From Candidatus Woesearchaeota archaeon (GTDB lineage: Archaea; Nanobdellota; Nanobdellia; Woesearchaeales; WJKL01), in assembly GCA_019322455.1 (NCBI GenBank), contig JAHWIT010000068.1:1-12414 (forward strand): a stretch of DNA of 12,414 bases, in the 5' to 3' direction. Both the position numbers and the translations under genes were made by a program. Of this stretch, positions 4,820 to 11,906 are shown in pieces (position 1 is the first letter of the stretch; every line of letters begins with the position of its first letter). The notes beneath the pieces were generated by a model, which worked only from the letters and a program-made list of their open reading frames with translations, was not told the DNA's origin and did not search any database.

Positions 4820-4832
4820 TACTTCTTAAGTA
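4820..4832. promoter_or_regulatory. Palindrome TACTT-N3-AAGTA, candidate regulator site
   Basis: TACTTCTTAAGTA is a perfect inverted repeat with 5-bp arms, located between the pilin operon end and the TrmB TATA box. TrmB proteins bind short inverted repeats; the halobacterial motif is of the TACT-Nx-AGTA type with a longer spacer. This could be an autoregulatory site, but a 5-bp palindrome in AT-rich DNA can occur by chance. Confidence 0.3.
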
Positions 4833-4848
4833 AGATAATGTTTTTACT

Positions 4849-5688
4849 TTATTCTTCTGCAAGAATTATTTCTGTTTGTTTTGTGATGTTTTCTATAGCA
4901 GAAGTTATTGAGATATTGCCTCCTTTTATAATAACTTTTTCTGATAATAGGTTATATCTGTACTCTAAATGAAAGATATCTGCTTTTAGTTGTGAGGCAT
5001 TTATTCTTAAAACACCATTCTGGCCGTTGAATAAACCAAAATTAATTTCAATCCTTGAACCGTCTGCAAAATTAACATAAAAAGGATTATTAGCTGCAGT
5101 TGGATCTAAATCAGATGTAGGATTAAATTCTCCACCACTATGAGCAAGTTCTATCTCAACTTCGACGTCTCCTGTATTTCCTGGCTGTCCTTGACTTGTA
5201 TTTAAAGTAGCTTCATCAGTATCTATAATCAGTTTTATTTTGTTTATATTATCTGGATTAATTGTATAAACATAAATTATATTACTATCTATGATAAATG
5301 TACTATTATAAGGATATAATATAAAAGAATTGTTAAATCCATCTAAATTTACATTGATATTGTTTAGATTTGAATAATCTCCTTCAACAAAAGTTTTGTA
5401 ATCCTGCATCAACTGTTCATGATTTATTGACGAAGTTAAGTTAGAATGATTAAAGACAACTGTAACATAACTATCTCTTGAGATAGATCTTAGATTAATT
5501 GATAATAAATCAGAATAAATATTGTTTGTTACATCATCTTTAATATAACTTAATTTATCTCCTGCTAAAGACAATGTTGCTGTTCTTTGGAGTTCTTTAT
5601 TTCTTATTAAATAAGCTGATGAAAGCATAAATACTGCAAACAAAAGGAATATTGTTGTTATTGTAAATAATATTCCCTTCTTGTTCAC
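4849..5688 (-). CDS. Large pilin-like secreted protein, last gene of pilin operon
   Basis: 279 residues from a GTG at 5688 that overlaps the TGA of the upstream gene (GTGA). MNKKG then ILFTITTIFLLFAVFMLSSAYL looks like a class III signal: a short basic leader, a possible prepilin peptidase site after KKG, and a hydrophobic helix (7-27). It lacks the Q+1/E+5 pair, so it may be processed poorly or remain membrane-anchored. The remaining 250 residues are extracytoplasmic, beta-rich and full of N-x-S/T sequons (NHSNLT, NNSF, YNST, NASQ, NISITS, NITK). A low-complexity stretch (about 165-200, TSQGQPGNTGDVEVEIE) may be a linker between two domains. It resembles a pilus-tip or adhesive subunit by size and position, which is inference only. 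Confidence 0.8.
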   Translation of the reverse strand: MNKKGILFTITTIFLLFAVFMLSSAYLIRNKELQRTATLSLAGDKLSYIKDDVTNNIYSDLLSINLRSISRDSYVTVVFNHSNLTSSINHEQLMQDYKTFVEGDYSNLNNINVNLDGFNNSFILYPYNSTFIIDSNIIYVYTINPDNINKIKLIIDTDEATLNTSQGQPGNTGDVEVEIELAHSGGEFNPTSDLDPTAANNPFYVNFADGSRIEINFGLFNGQNGVLRINASQLKADIFHLEYRYNLLSEKVIIKGGNISITSAIENITKQTEIILAEE

Positions 5689-6095
5689 TTATACCAAGCC
5701 TCCATCTTTGCATAATAGATATTAGAATTATTTGCTATAAAGCTTCTTATTGCAATTGTTGATTCATTATTAGCAGTGCATCCTGTCTTTTGGCTAGAAA
5801 GGACAGCTGTTGATAAAGATGTATAGACAGTTATATTTCCGCAGTGCTGGTCTGGAAGGGAATTTAAGAATTGCTGGATAGTTGTAGCAGAACTTGTTTC
5901 TATAGCTGTCTTTAATGTCTCATCTTTTTCCAGAATTGTAAGGCTGTCTAATGAGAGTTTATAGATATCCTGATTTTGATAAAGATTTGTTGTTGTTTTT
6001 GATAAATAAAAAAAGCAGGCAAGGATCATTATTCCAGCTATTACAATTGCAAATATCGCATCCAAGCTGAAGATTATTGCTTTCTTTTTTAACAT
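5685..6095 (-). CDS. Pilin-like protein, IIFSLDAI type
   Basis: 136 residues. The start at 6095 (MLKKKAIIFSLDAIFAIVIAG) overlaps the previous stop (ATGTTAA) and has GAGG about 10 nt upstream. A start 16 codons earlier would put MGKNNYEIME in front of the signal and is less likely. KKKA then IIFSLDAIFA matches the upstream protein's KAQIFSLDAIIA, so the two are paralogous pilin-like subunits with a likely cleavage site after KKA. One TM helix (about 7-30) is followed by a small domain with C85 and C105 (HCGNI, TGCTAN), which could form a disulfide. Its 3' end overlaps the next GTG by 4 nt. Confidence 0.82.
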   Translation of the reverse strand: MLKKKAIIFSLDAIFAIVIAGIMILACFFYLSKTTTNLYQNQDIYKLSLDSLTILEKDETLKTAIETSSATTIQQFLNSLPDQHCGNITVYTSLSTAVLSSQKTGCTANNESTIAIRSFIANNSNIYYAKMEAWYK

Positions 6096-6616
6096 GTCGC
6101 ATCCTCGCATGATTTCCATAATTTCATAGTTGTTTTTGCCCATAAATTGTCTAATAAAGCAAACCTTTCTATATTAACAACTTCAGAAGCTGTTGCATTT
6201 GGCGCTGTTCCTATTGTATAATTTGGCATGTAAGAGGTTCCATTCCATGTATCAATGTTTAATCTGAATTCATAATTAGAACCTAAAATTCCTAATATTG
6301 TTTTTGCTGTTGAATAATCAGCTGACGACAATGAATTAATTTTTGTTTGATTTAATATTAAAAATTCTTCTGCAAGGCCTATTGAATGAATATTTATCTG
6401 GTTAAAAGTATAGCTAGTCCAGTTTTTTGGATTTCCTTTTGTTTCTATTAAAACAGATAATGCATTTCTTGCTATTATCTCCATATCATTCCTTGTTTCT
6501 TCAATTGAAATCTTCTCTCTGCTGTAATTCCATATTAATGCTGCTGATAAAAGTATTAAGATGAAGATTCCTGCTGCAATAATTGCATCTAATGAAAATA
6601 TCTGTGCTTTATCCAA
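6089..6616 (-). CDS. Pilin-like protein, QIFSLDAI type
   Basis: 175 residues from a TTG at 6616 within TTGGATAA, overlapping the previous stop by 8 nt; no ATG is available closer. The signal is MDKA then QIFSLDAIIAAGIFILILLSAALIW: a short charged leader, Q at +1, and a hydrophobic helix to about residue 29. The mature part has an N-terminal helix (REKISIEETRNDMEIIARNAL) followed by a domain with many N-x-S/T sites, ending KLWKSCEDATC with two cysteines. This is the layout of archaeal type IV pilins: a helix for polymerisation, then a globular head outside the cell. Confidence 0.85.
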   Translation of the reverse strand: MDKAQIFSLDAIIAAGIFILILLSAALIWNYSREKISIEETRNDMEIIARNALSVLIETKGNPKNWTSYTFNQINIHSIGLAEEFLILNQTKINSLSSADYSTAKTILGILGSNYEFRLNIDTWNGTSYMPNYTIGTAPNATASEVVNIERFALLDNLWAKTTMKLWKSCEDATC

Positions 6617-7028
6617 TTACAATACCTCCATCACTGTTTGAGATTATTAATGTTATATTTTTCAATGAAGTTAAATTTCCAGTTATATCTGCTGTTATTA
6701 ATATAGAAGTATATTGCTTGTTTTTTCCTAAAGAATTCCAAATAATTTCAACTAAATGATGTGTTGGATAAATGTTTATTGTATAATTTTTATCATCCCT
6801 TAATGTTTCTGGAAGTGATATTGTTTTCTGTGCTCCACCTCCTGCCAAGAAGATTGTATTAATGCTGCTTGCTAATTTATCTGATTCCATTCTTGCATAC
6901 AACATTGTTCTTTCTGAATATAATTCATCATTTCTTTTATCAATGATTGAAAACATTATCAGGAAAACAACCAATGATACAGAAGCGATTATGATAAATT
7001 CTGCTGAGATTTGGGATTTTGATTTCAT
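6609..7028 (-). CDS. Type IV pilin-like protein with class III signal peptide
   Basis: 139 residues. MKSKS then QISAEFIIIASVSLVVFLIMFSII is a classic archaeal class III signal: basic leader, cleavage before Q6, Glu at mature position 5, then a 20-residue hydrophobic helix. The following helix (RTMLYARMESDKLASSINTIFLAGGGAQ) and a beta-rich head with N-linked glycosylation sites (NYTI, NLTSLKNIT) complete a small pilin. The ATG lies one base after the upstream stop (TAA A ATG). It should be exported, cut by a FlaK/PibD/EppA-type prepilin peptidase and assembled into, or assist, a pilus. The peptidase and assembly ATPase are not in this window. Confidence 0.9.
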   Translation of the reverse strand: MKSKSQISAEFIIIASVSLVVFLIMFSIIDKRNDELYSERTMLYARMESDKLASSINTIFLAGGGAQKTISLPETLRDDKNYTINIYPTHHLVEIIWNSLGKNKQYTSILITADITGNLTSLKNITLIISNSDGGIVIG

Positions 7029-7029
7029 T

Positions 7030-7503
7030 TTAAGAGGTTATATTCTCGCTAAAATCCACATACCCTTGTTTTGCTTCAACATAAATCCAATAATTTCCTT
7101 CTTCACTTGGCAAAGTTCCTGAAACATTGAAATCCAGGCTTCTATAAACATCTTTTAAGCTTCCTCCAGCATACAACTGCATGTTTAAGGTTTGACCAGA
7201 AGCATTAAAGCTTTGAATCTCATCAGGCAAAGCTACAAAAACCCTTGTTCTTGAGCCAACTCCCTGCTGGTAAACTAATTCAGCAGAATCTGATAAAGTA
7301 TCTACTGCTGTCCTTGCTTTTGTTGACTCAATCCTGCCAGAGGTTCCTGTCATTATTTTATTATTGACAACAAGTACTGAACCAAGGATTATGAGACCAA
7401 CTGCTAGAATGATAATCATTTCCATTGCTGCTTGGGATTTCTTAGAATTTTTAGAGAAAATTCTAAGCCGACAAAAATCTTTGATTTTTGTAGTTTTCTT
7501 CAT
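7030..7503 (-). CDS. Type IV pilin-like protein with hairpin-encoded N-terminal extension
   Basis: 157 residues. The class III signal is KKS23 then QAAMEMIIILAVGLIILGSVLVV: Q24 at +1, Glu at +5, hydrophobic helix. The mature domain is about 134 residues (helix through TDSAELV-like positions, then the beta-rich head VFVALPDEIQSF, LDFNVSG, NYWIYVEAKQGY). The leader is 23 residues, against about 5 in its neighbours, because codons 4-22 are two perfect hairpins in frame. The ATG at 7503, one base after the ATPase stop (TAA G ATG), is the only ATG before the signal, so ribosomes must read through the hairpins. The leader should be removed by prepilin peptidase, making the insertion invisible in the mature protein. 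Confidence 0.87.
   Translation of the reverse strand: MKKTTKIKDFCRLRIFSKNSKKSQAAMEMIIILAVGLIILGSVLVVNNKIMTGTSGRIESTKARTAVDTLSDSAELVYQQGVGSRTRVFVALPDEIQSFNASGQTLNMQLYAGGSLKDVYRSLDFNVSGTLPSEEGNYWIYVEAKQGYVDFSENITS
7438..7494 (-). repeat. In-frame palindromic insertion in the pilin leader
   Basis: This 57-nt segment holds two perfect inverted repeats, 7441-7451/7457-7467 (11 bp) and 7471-7479/7483-7491 (9 bp, core CAAAAATC/GATTTTTG). It lies immediately after ATGAAGAAA and ends with a second AAGAAA. Removing it would leave MKKSQAAMEM, a normal class III leader. The core is shared with the elements at the receiver and X starts. Confidence 0.65.
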
Positions 7504-7504
7504 C

Positions 7505-8455
7505 TTAAAAAACAGTTTCCTCAGGATAAACTACTATTCCTTCATCTGTTATTTCAAATGGGAATATCTTAGCAGAATGCTTTGTTCCTCTCATCTTAAA
7601 GACTTCAATTGCCCTTACTCTGATATTTTCTTTTTTAATATTATAAAGCCAGATAATGCCATCCACTTCAAATTCAACTGCAGTTGACTCATGCCTTTCT
7701 TCAGCTGCATAATACTGGCCAACGACTAATGTTGTGCATTTCCATCTTCTTAGGATTTTAAATAGATCTAAGCAAGCTTCTCTTTTTGCCAATTCATTTT
7801 CATGAAGCAGAGTAAAAGCAGATATACTGTCAATAACAATTCTTTTTGCTTTTATTTTATCCACAATATCCCTTATGATTCCTCCGCCTGTCTTCAGCAC
7901 TTTTCCAACCTGTTCCGGAGTATATCTTATAAAAGCAAATTTGCCTTGTTTTTCTAGTTCAGCTAGATTCCATCCAAATCTTAGCATGTCTTCATAGACT
8001 TCTTGTTTGTTTTCTTCAAAAGTTACATATACACCTGGCTCATTGAATTTTGAAATTCCATTAATAATAAACTGCAATGCAAAGATTGATTTTCCAGAAC
8101 CAGCACATCCTCCAACTAAAATAACAGAGTCTTTTTTTAATCCGCCTTCAATTGTATCATCTAGTCCAGGAATACCTGTTGACTCTCTCTGTATTTTTGA
8201 TTTACCTGGATTATGTTTTATTTTTATATTCCCTTTTATATGAGGTTTAATATGGCCAAAAGGTTTATGCTCATGCATTTCTTTGAAATCATCTTTGGAT
8301 TCTTCTTTCTTTATTATTAGTCCTTTTTTTGGAATTATCTCTGGTTTCTGGATCTTTTCTATCTTAATTTCAGTCTGAGAGATTGATTTCTTTTGATTTA
8401 TCTTATTCAACAATCCTCCTCCAAAGTAGAGCTTTGGTTTTTTTGTTTCAGCCAT
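7505..8455 (-). CDS. Single-domain KaiC/RadA-like ATPase of the pilin operon
   Basis: 316 residues. Residues 1-85 are a Lys-rich, probably disordered extension. Residues 90-312 are a KaiC domain: RESTGIPGLDDTIEGGL, Walker A GGCAGSGKS (115-123), the adjacent glutamates FEEN (E147/E148) typical of KaiC ATPases, Walker B RIVIDS (205-210), and the C-terminal KMRGTKHS (287-294) of the family. It should bind and hydrolyse ATP and form rings. It lies between a winged-helix gene and five pilins, overlapping the former by 8 nt and 1 nt from the latter, with SD GAGG 6 nt before the ATG. ArlH in archaella is also a KaiC-like protein, so a role in pilus control or assembly is plausible. It is not an ArlH by motif and has no secretion-ATPase features. 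Confidence 0.9.
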   Translation of the reverse strand: MAETKKPKLYFGGGLLNKINQKKSISQTEIKIEKIQKPEIIPKKGLIIKKEESKDDFKEMHEHKPFGHIKPHIKGNIKIKHNPGKSKIQRESTGIPGLDDTIEGGLKKDSVILVGGCAGSGKSIFALQFIINGISKFNEPGVYVTFEENKQEVYEDMLRFGWNLAELEKQGKFAFIRYTPEQVGKVLKTGGGIIRDIVDKIKAKRIVIDSISAFTLLHENELAKREACLDLFKILRRWKCTTLVVGQYYAAEERHESTAVEFEVDGIIWLYNIKKENIRVRAIEVFKMRGTKHSAKIFPFEITDEGIVVYPEETVF

Positions 8456-8651
8456 TATTATCCTCTTTCCAGTAATGCAGTTTTGCAGCTGCTACTTTCC
8501 TTATCACTATTTTATCCTCTCCTTTTAATTCAGCTAATGCTAGAGAAATAGTAATCCTGGATGTGCTTGTTTTTTCAGCAAGATCCTTTATTGACAATCC
8601 CTGAGGGTGTTGTTTTAATATTTCAGTTATTTCTTCTTTCCAGTCTGCCAT
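8448..8651 (-). CDS. Small winged-helix protein
   Basis: 67 residues that are almost entirely a winged helix: helix 1 WKEEITEILKQH, helix 2 SIKDLAEKTS, recognition helix SRITISLALAELKGE, wing KIVIRKVAAAKLHYW. It is preceded by the SD GAGGAA right at the end of the small ORF upstream and overlaps the ATPase start by 8 nt. Its size fits a DNA-binding regulator without a sensor domain. It may regulate its own pilin operon or work with the KaiC-like protein; the target is unknown. Confidence 0.85.
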   Translation of the reverse strand: MADWKEEITEILKQHPQGLSIKDLAEKTSTSRITISLALAELKGEDKIVIRKVAAAKLHYWKEDNNG

Positions 8652-8771
8652 TTATTCCTCTTCTTTATTAAGCTCTTCTTCTTTATCTTCTTTTTCAAAC
8701 ATTTGCCTTTCCAAATCTGCTTTTTTCCACATGCAGTTCGCACATCTGATTAATACATCTGATAAGCACAT
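8652..8771 (-). CDS. Possible 39-aa protein with CxxC motif
   Basis: The ATG at 8771 opens a frame of 39 residues: MCLSDVLIRCANCMWKKADL, then a Glu/Lys-rich helix ending NKEEE. Its TAA abuts the ATG of the winged-helix gene with no gap, and its last codons supply that gene's SD. The cysteines C2, C10 and C13 could be a fragmentary zinc site. Its start is made of an imperfect 13-bp repeat (8740-8781), so the N-terminus could be an artefact. An alternative ATG (codon 14, MWKKADLERQ) would give 26 residues. There is no clear SD. Confidence 0.4.
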   Translation of the reverse strand: MCLSDVLIRCANCMWKKADLERQMFEKEDKEEELNKEEE

Positions 8772-8781
8772 CTGATTAATA
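8740..8781. repeat. Three imperfect 13-bp direct repeats
   Basis: GCACATCTGATTAATA occurs at 8740-8755 and 8766-8781, with a degenerate third copy (CATCTGATA, 8756-8764) between. The repeats lie at the start of the pilin operon and overlap the small ORF. They could be a regulator-binding array or a slippage product. Confidence 0.7.
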
Positions 8782-8847
8782 TTGTTTTTTTACTTCTGGA
8801 ATTAAGAGAGGGGCATTATCCTAAAACTATAAGAAAAAATTTAAAAT
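8772..8847 (-). promoter_or_regulatory. Intergenic region: kinase terminator and candidate pilin-operon promoter
   Basis: 76 nt between the kinase stop (8848) and the small ORF. The minus strand has TTTTAAATTTTTTC (about 8833-8846), which could serve as a T-tract terminator for the kinase or as a TATA-like box with transcription starting near 8818. No strong consensus is visible. Confidence 0.3.
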
Positions 8848-11109
8848 CTATTTTTTAATAGGCAAGCTAAAACTAAAAGTAGAACCTTTTTTAAGCTTGC
8901 TTTTAACCCATATTTTGCCACCCAATGTTTCTATAGCTTGTTTACATATGCTTAAGCCAAGACCAGTGCTTTTGACTCCTTTAACTGTCTTTTCTGTTTT
9001 GTTAATCTGATAGAATTTATCAAATATCTTTTGGGTATCTTTTTCTGCTATCCCACTACCATTATCGCTGATGCTTACAACAATATCCTTGCCTTTGACA
9101 AACGCTTTTATACTGATATTATTTTTTGTGTATTTTATCGCATTGCTAATAAAGTTATTAATGATCTGCCTTACCCAGTAGCTGTCTGTCTTTATTATCT
9201 TGGGTATCTTTATATCATATCTTATCTTTGCTCCTTTTTCCTTTGCAATTTGCTTTACAAATAAAATTTCTGTTTCTATTATTTCTGCTAGATTAACATC
9301 AGTGATGTTTGAAGTGATCTTTCCTGATTGTAGTTTTGATAGATCAATAATACTTGAGATTGAATTATTCAGCCTCTTTGCACTACTAACAATTACCTTT
9401 AAAGCATCTTTCTGTTTTTTATTAATATTGCCAAGCTTTTCCTGCTGCAGCAGTTGCGAAAGGGCTATAGCAGATATAAGAGGTGTTTTTAACTCATGCG
9501 CATTTGACCTAAGGAAGATATTTTTTGCTCTATCCAACAGCTGTAGTTCTTCATTTAACTTCTTTATTTCTTGTTCTGCTTTCTTTTGCTTGGTTACATC
9601 TCTAAAAATTGCTCTCGTAGCAATAAACTTGCTGTTTTTTATATGCGCATTAACATTACCTCTTACAAGCACTTCTTTTCCGTCTTTTGTCACGAATACA
9701 GTTTCAACATTTTCTAATGTTTGCCCTGCACTGACTTTCTTGAAAAGTTTTATACAATGAGGGATCTGGTCTTTTCTTAGAATATCCATCAATCTAATTT
9801 TCTTAAGCTCTTTATCAGAATAGCCAAGAATCTGTTTCCATTTTTTATTCACATAAACAAAGTTTCCATCCTTGTCAACACATTGGATCAGGTCATTTGC
9901 ATTTTCAAATAAATCTCTGTATCTTTCTTCTGATTCTTTTAAAGCTTCTTCTACTTTTTCTCTCTCTGTCGTGTCATACAGAATTCCATTTAAAGATATA
10001 ACATTTCCTTTAGCATCTTTTTGCCAGCTTCCTCTATCAACAACATGCCTTATTTTTTTATCTTTCCTAATAATTCTGTACTCTATTTCATAAGGAAGGT
10101 ATGTTTTAGTTGCCTTTCCAATTTCAGCTAAAACTCTTTTTTTGTCATCAGGATGAAGTGTATTCTCCCATAACTTAGGATTTTTAATCCACTCTTGATG
10201 AGTATAGCCGTAGATTTTCTTAACAGCAGGATTTACATAAGTTGATGTAAATGTCTTTGGATCTGATTTGTATACCAATTCATTAAGGTTCTCTGCGAGG
10301 TTTCTGAATTTTTCTTCACTTCGTTTTATTTCTTCTTCAGCTTTCTTTATTTCTGTTATGTCACTTATTACAGCAAATTGTCCTGTTATTTTCCCTTGCA
10401 AATCTTTCATAACCGAAGTTTTAATCCATATTGGTATTTCTTTTCCGTCTTTTCTCATGCCAGTAGTCTCTCCACTAGCAGAGCCTGTTTTGAAGGTTTC
10501 CTTAATAAGCTCTAAGGTTTTTGGCAAATCCCTTTTGGCTGTAACTTCAATTGGATTTTTCTTCATTAGCACAGTCTTGCTCTTGTAGCCAAAGATATTC
10601 AGAGTTGCCTGATTAACATCTAAACTATTACCTTTTACATCAAGCACCCATAAACCATCAGCCATAGAAGAAATAAGATTTTCCGAGTAAGCTTTTGCTT
10701 TTTTGATTTCTTCTTCAGCTTTCTTTTTTTCTGTTATATCATTGAATATCTCTAAAACAGCTTTTTTTCCATTTGGCAACATCATACCAGTATGCTTTAT
10801 CTCAAATATTCTGTTGCCAGCAACTCCAGAAGTAACCAATGTTTTTGTTCCTCCTACTTCGATTGGCTTTTTTAATGGGCAAAGCTCGCATTGTTTTTTA
10901 TTGTCTCTATAAATTTTGTAGCATTTCTTGCCGATAGCTTTCTTGCCAAAAGCATCTGTAAATAGTTTATTCATAAATAGGATATTAAGGTTTTCATCAA
11001 CAATATCCACCCCATTAGGAATTGTACGCAAGATTAAATCAAACAAGTTTTGCTGTTTAATCTTATCTATCTTTTCGATTAATTTCCTGGATTCTTTTGC
11101 TTTGTTCAT
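8848..11109 (-). CDS. Soluble histidine kinase with four PAS domains
   Basis: 753 residues with no TM segment or signal, so cytoplasmic. PAS1 about 20-127 (with C63 and C74xxC77P, a cysteine cluster common in such PAS domains), PAS2 about 138-253, PAS3 about 262-383 (LHPDDKKR), PAS4 about 392-507, each ending in a coiled-coil linker such as ITEKKKAEEEIKK. The HisKA helix has the H-box NAHELKTPL with H538. The HATPase domain has N-box NNFISNAIKYT (651-661), G1 SDNGSGI (681-687), F-box IFDKFYQ (695-701) and G2 STGLGLSIC (714-722). All catalytic residues are present, so it should autophosphorylate and pass phosphate to a receiver. It has none of its own; the stand-alone receivers 6 kb away are candidates. 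SD GAGGG lies 5 nt before the ATG. PAS ligands are unknown. Confidence 0.95.
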   Translation of the reverse strand: MNKAKESRKLIEKIDKIKQQNLFDLILRTIPNGVDIVDENLNILFMNKLFTDAFGKKAIGKKCYKIYRDNKKQCELCPLKKPIEVGGTKTLVTSGVAGNRIFEIKHTGMMLPNGKKAVLEIFNDITEKKKAEEEIKKAKAYSENLISSMADGLWVLDVKGNSLDVNQATLNIFGYKSKTVLMKKNPIEVTAKRDLPKTLELIKETFKTGSASGETTGMRKDGKEIPIWIKTSVMKDLQGKITGQFAVISDITEIKKAEEEIKRSEEKFRNLAENLNELVYKSDPKTFTSTYVNPAVKKIYGYTHQEWIKNPKLWENTLHPDDKKRVLAEIGKATKTYLPYEIEYRIIRKDKKIRHVVDRGSWQKDAKGNVISLNGILYDTTEREKVEEALKESEERYRDLFENANDLIQCVDKDGNFVYVNKKWKQILGYSDKELKKIRLMDILRKDQIPHCIKLFKKVSAGQTLENVETVFVTKDGKEVLVRGNVNAHIKNSKFIATRAIFRDVTKQKKAEQEIKKLNEELQLLDRAKNIFLRSNAHELKTPLISAIALSQLLQQEKLGNINKKQKDALKVIVSSAKRLNNSISSIIDLSKLQSGKITSNITDVNLAEIIETEILFVKQIAKEKGAKIRYDIKIPKIIKTDSYWVRQIINNFISNAIKYTKNNISIKAFVKGKDIVVSISDNGSGIAEKDTQKIFDKFYQINKTEKTVKGVKSTGLGLSICKQAIETLGGKIWVKSKLKKGSTFSFSLPIKK

Positions 11110-11114
11110 TTTAA

Positions 11115-11154
11115 CCCTCTTTTATATATTTTTAATATACACTCAAATATTTAA
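11115..11154 (-). promoter_or_regulatory. Candidate promoter and SD of the PAS kinase
   Basis: On the minus strand TTAAATATTT (11145-11154) overlaps the upstream stop and would start transcription near 11124. SD GAGGG is at 11115-11119. Nearer AT-rich boxes (11121-11128) are too close to the ATG to fit an SD-led start. Co-transcription with the upstream gene is also possible. Confidence 0.35.
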
Positions 11155-11840
11155 TCACCCCCTCCTCGCGCTTTAAGTGGCAGGCTAAAGCTAAATGTAC
11201 TTCCTTTTCCTAACTCGCTTTTAACCCAGATTTTACCGCCTAATGCCTCAACAGCATGTTTGCATATGCTTAAGCCAAGGCCTGTTCCTTCAAATTCTCT
11301 TGTTTCTGGTTTAGAGCTTACCTGAAAGAATTTATTGAAGAGTTTAGGAATATTTTCTTTTGATATGCCTATTCCTGTATCTCTTACGCCAATAATAATA
11401 TCTTTATCTCTACAAGACGCTTTTACTTCAACAAACCCTTTTTTTGTGAATTTAGTTGCATTGCCAATAAGGTTGTTAAGTATTTGCTTAACCCAGTAAT
11501 TGTCGGTTTTTAGTGATTTTGGTATTTTTCCAAATTTTAATTTCATCTTTATCTTGCCTTCATCAGCTATCTGTTTTATTAAGCTGCCATATTGTTCCTT
11601 GTTATCTTTTAATAATGATTCAGCATCTATCTCTAATGCATCCAGATTTTCCCTGATATTTGTTATTTCATCTCCTATCTGTTTTTCAAAACTGTCGCTT
11701 AAGGAATGCGCTGGATCTGTTGATAGGATTAAAGTCCTTTTTCCTTTGGAAGCAGAGTAAATAGAGGCAGCAGCTGCACAGCTTGTTTTTCCAACTCCTC
11801 CTTTTCCTCCAAACAACAAAAGTTTTTTGTCTATCAGCAT
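11151..11840 (-). CDS. Chimera: ArsA/Get3 N-terminus fused to histidine-kinase ATPase domain
   Basis: 229 residues in one open frame. Residues 1-75 are the start of an ArsA/Get3/MinD-type ATPase: deviant Walker A GGKGGVGKTS (11-20, with the signature lysine K13) and switch I STDPAHSLSDSFEKQIG (40-56). The rest of that ATPase, including switch II, is missing. From about residue 86 the protein is a GHKL ATPase domain close to the PAS kinase: TDNYWVKQI, N-box NNLIGNATKFT (122-132), G1 DTGIGI (154-159), F-box LFNKFF (167-172), G2 GTGLGLSICKH (186-196). The HisKA helix and phospho-histidine are absent. Such a protein cannot autophosphorylate alone. It could be a fusion made by deletion, a decaying gene, or an assembly joint. 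A TATA box lies upstream; the ATG has no SD. Confidence 0.85.
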   Translation of the reverse strand: MLIDKKLLLFGGKGGVGKTSCAAAASIYSASKGKRTLILSTDPAHSLSDSFEKQIGDEITNIRENLDALEIDAESLLKDNKEQYGSLIKQIADEGKIKMKLKFGKIPKSLKTDNYWVKQILNNLIGNATKFTKKGFVEVKASCRDKDIIIGVRDTGIGISKENIPKLFNKFFQVSSKPETREFEGTGLGLSICKHAVEALGGKIWVKSELGKGSTFSFSLPLKARGGGD

Positions 11841-11873
11841 AGTTTTTATGTTATTAAATCACATATTTAAGAA

Positions 11874-11884
11874 TTTATATATTT
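11874..11884 (-). promoter_or_regulatory. Promoter of the ArsA-kinase chimera
   Basis: AAATATATAAA on the minus strand, centred about 39 nt before the ATG at 11840, predicts a start near 11853 and a leader of about 13 nt. This intact promoter belongs to the ArsA-like half. Confidence 0.55.
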
Positions 11885-11906
11885 CTAATGGAGTTAAGTT
11901 GATTCT

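Noticed and set aside
6096..6143. Longer start for the pilin at 6095 (MGKNNYEIME...)
   Set aside because: It would put 16 extra polar residues before the class III signal and overlap the previous gene by 55 nt; the start at 6095 has a GAGG upstream and a short ATGTTAA overlap.
9200..11176. Plus-strand open frames opposite the PAS kinase and chimera
   Set aside because: They are antisense shadows of a gene with complete PAS, HisKA and ATPase motifs.
11151..11390. A simple second histidine kinase gene
   Set aside because: The HisKA domain and phospho-histidine are missing and the N-terminus is clearly ArsA-type, so it is annotated as a chimera.
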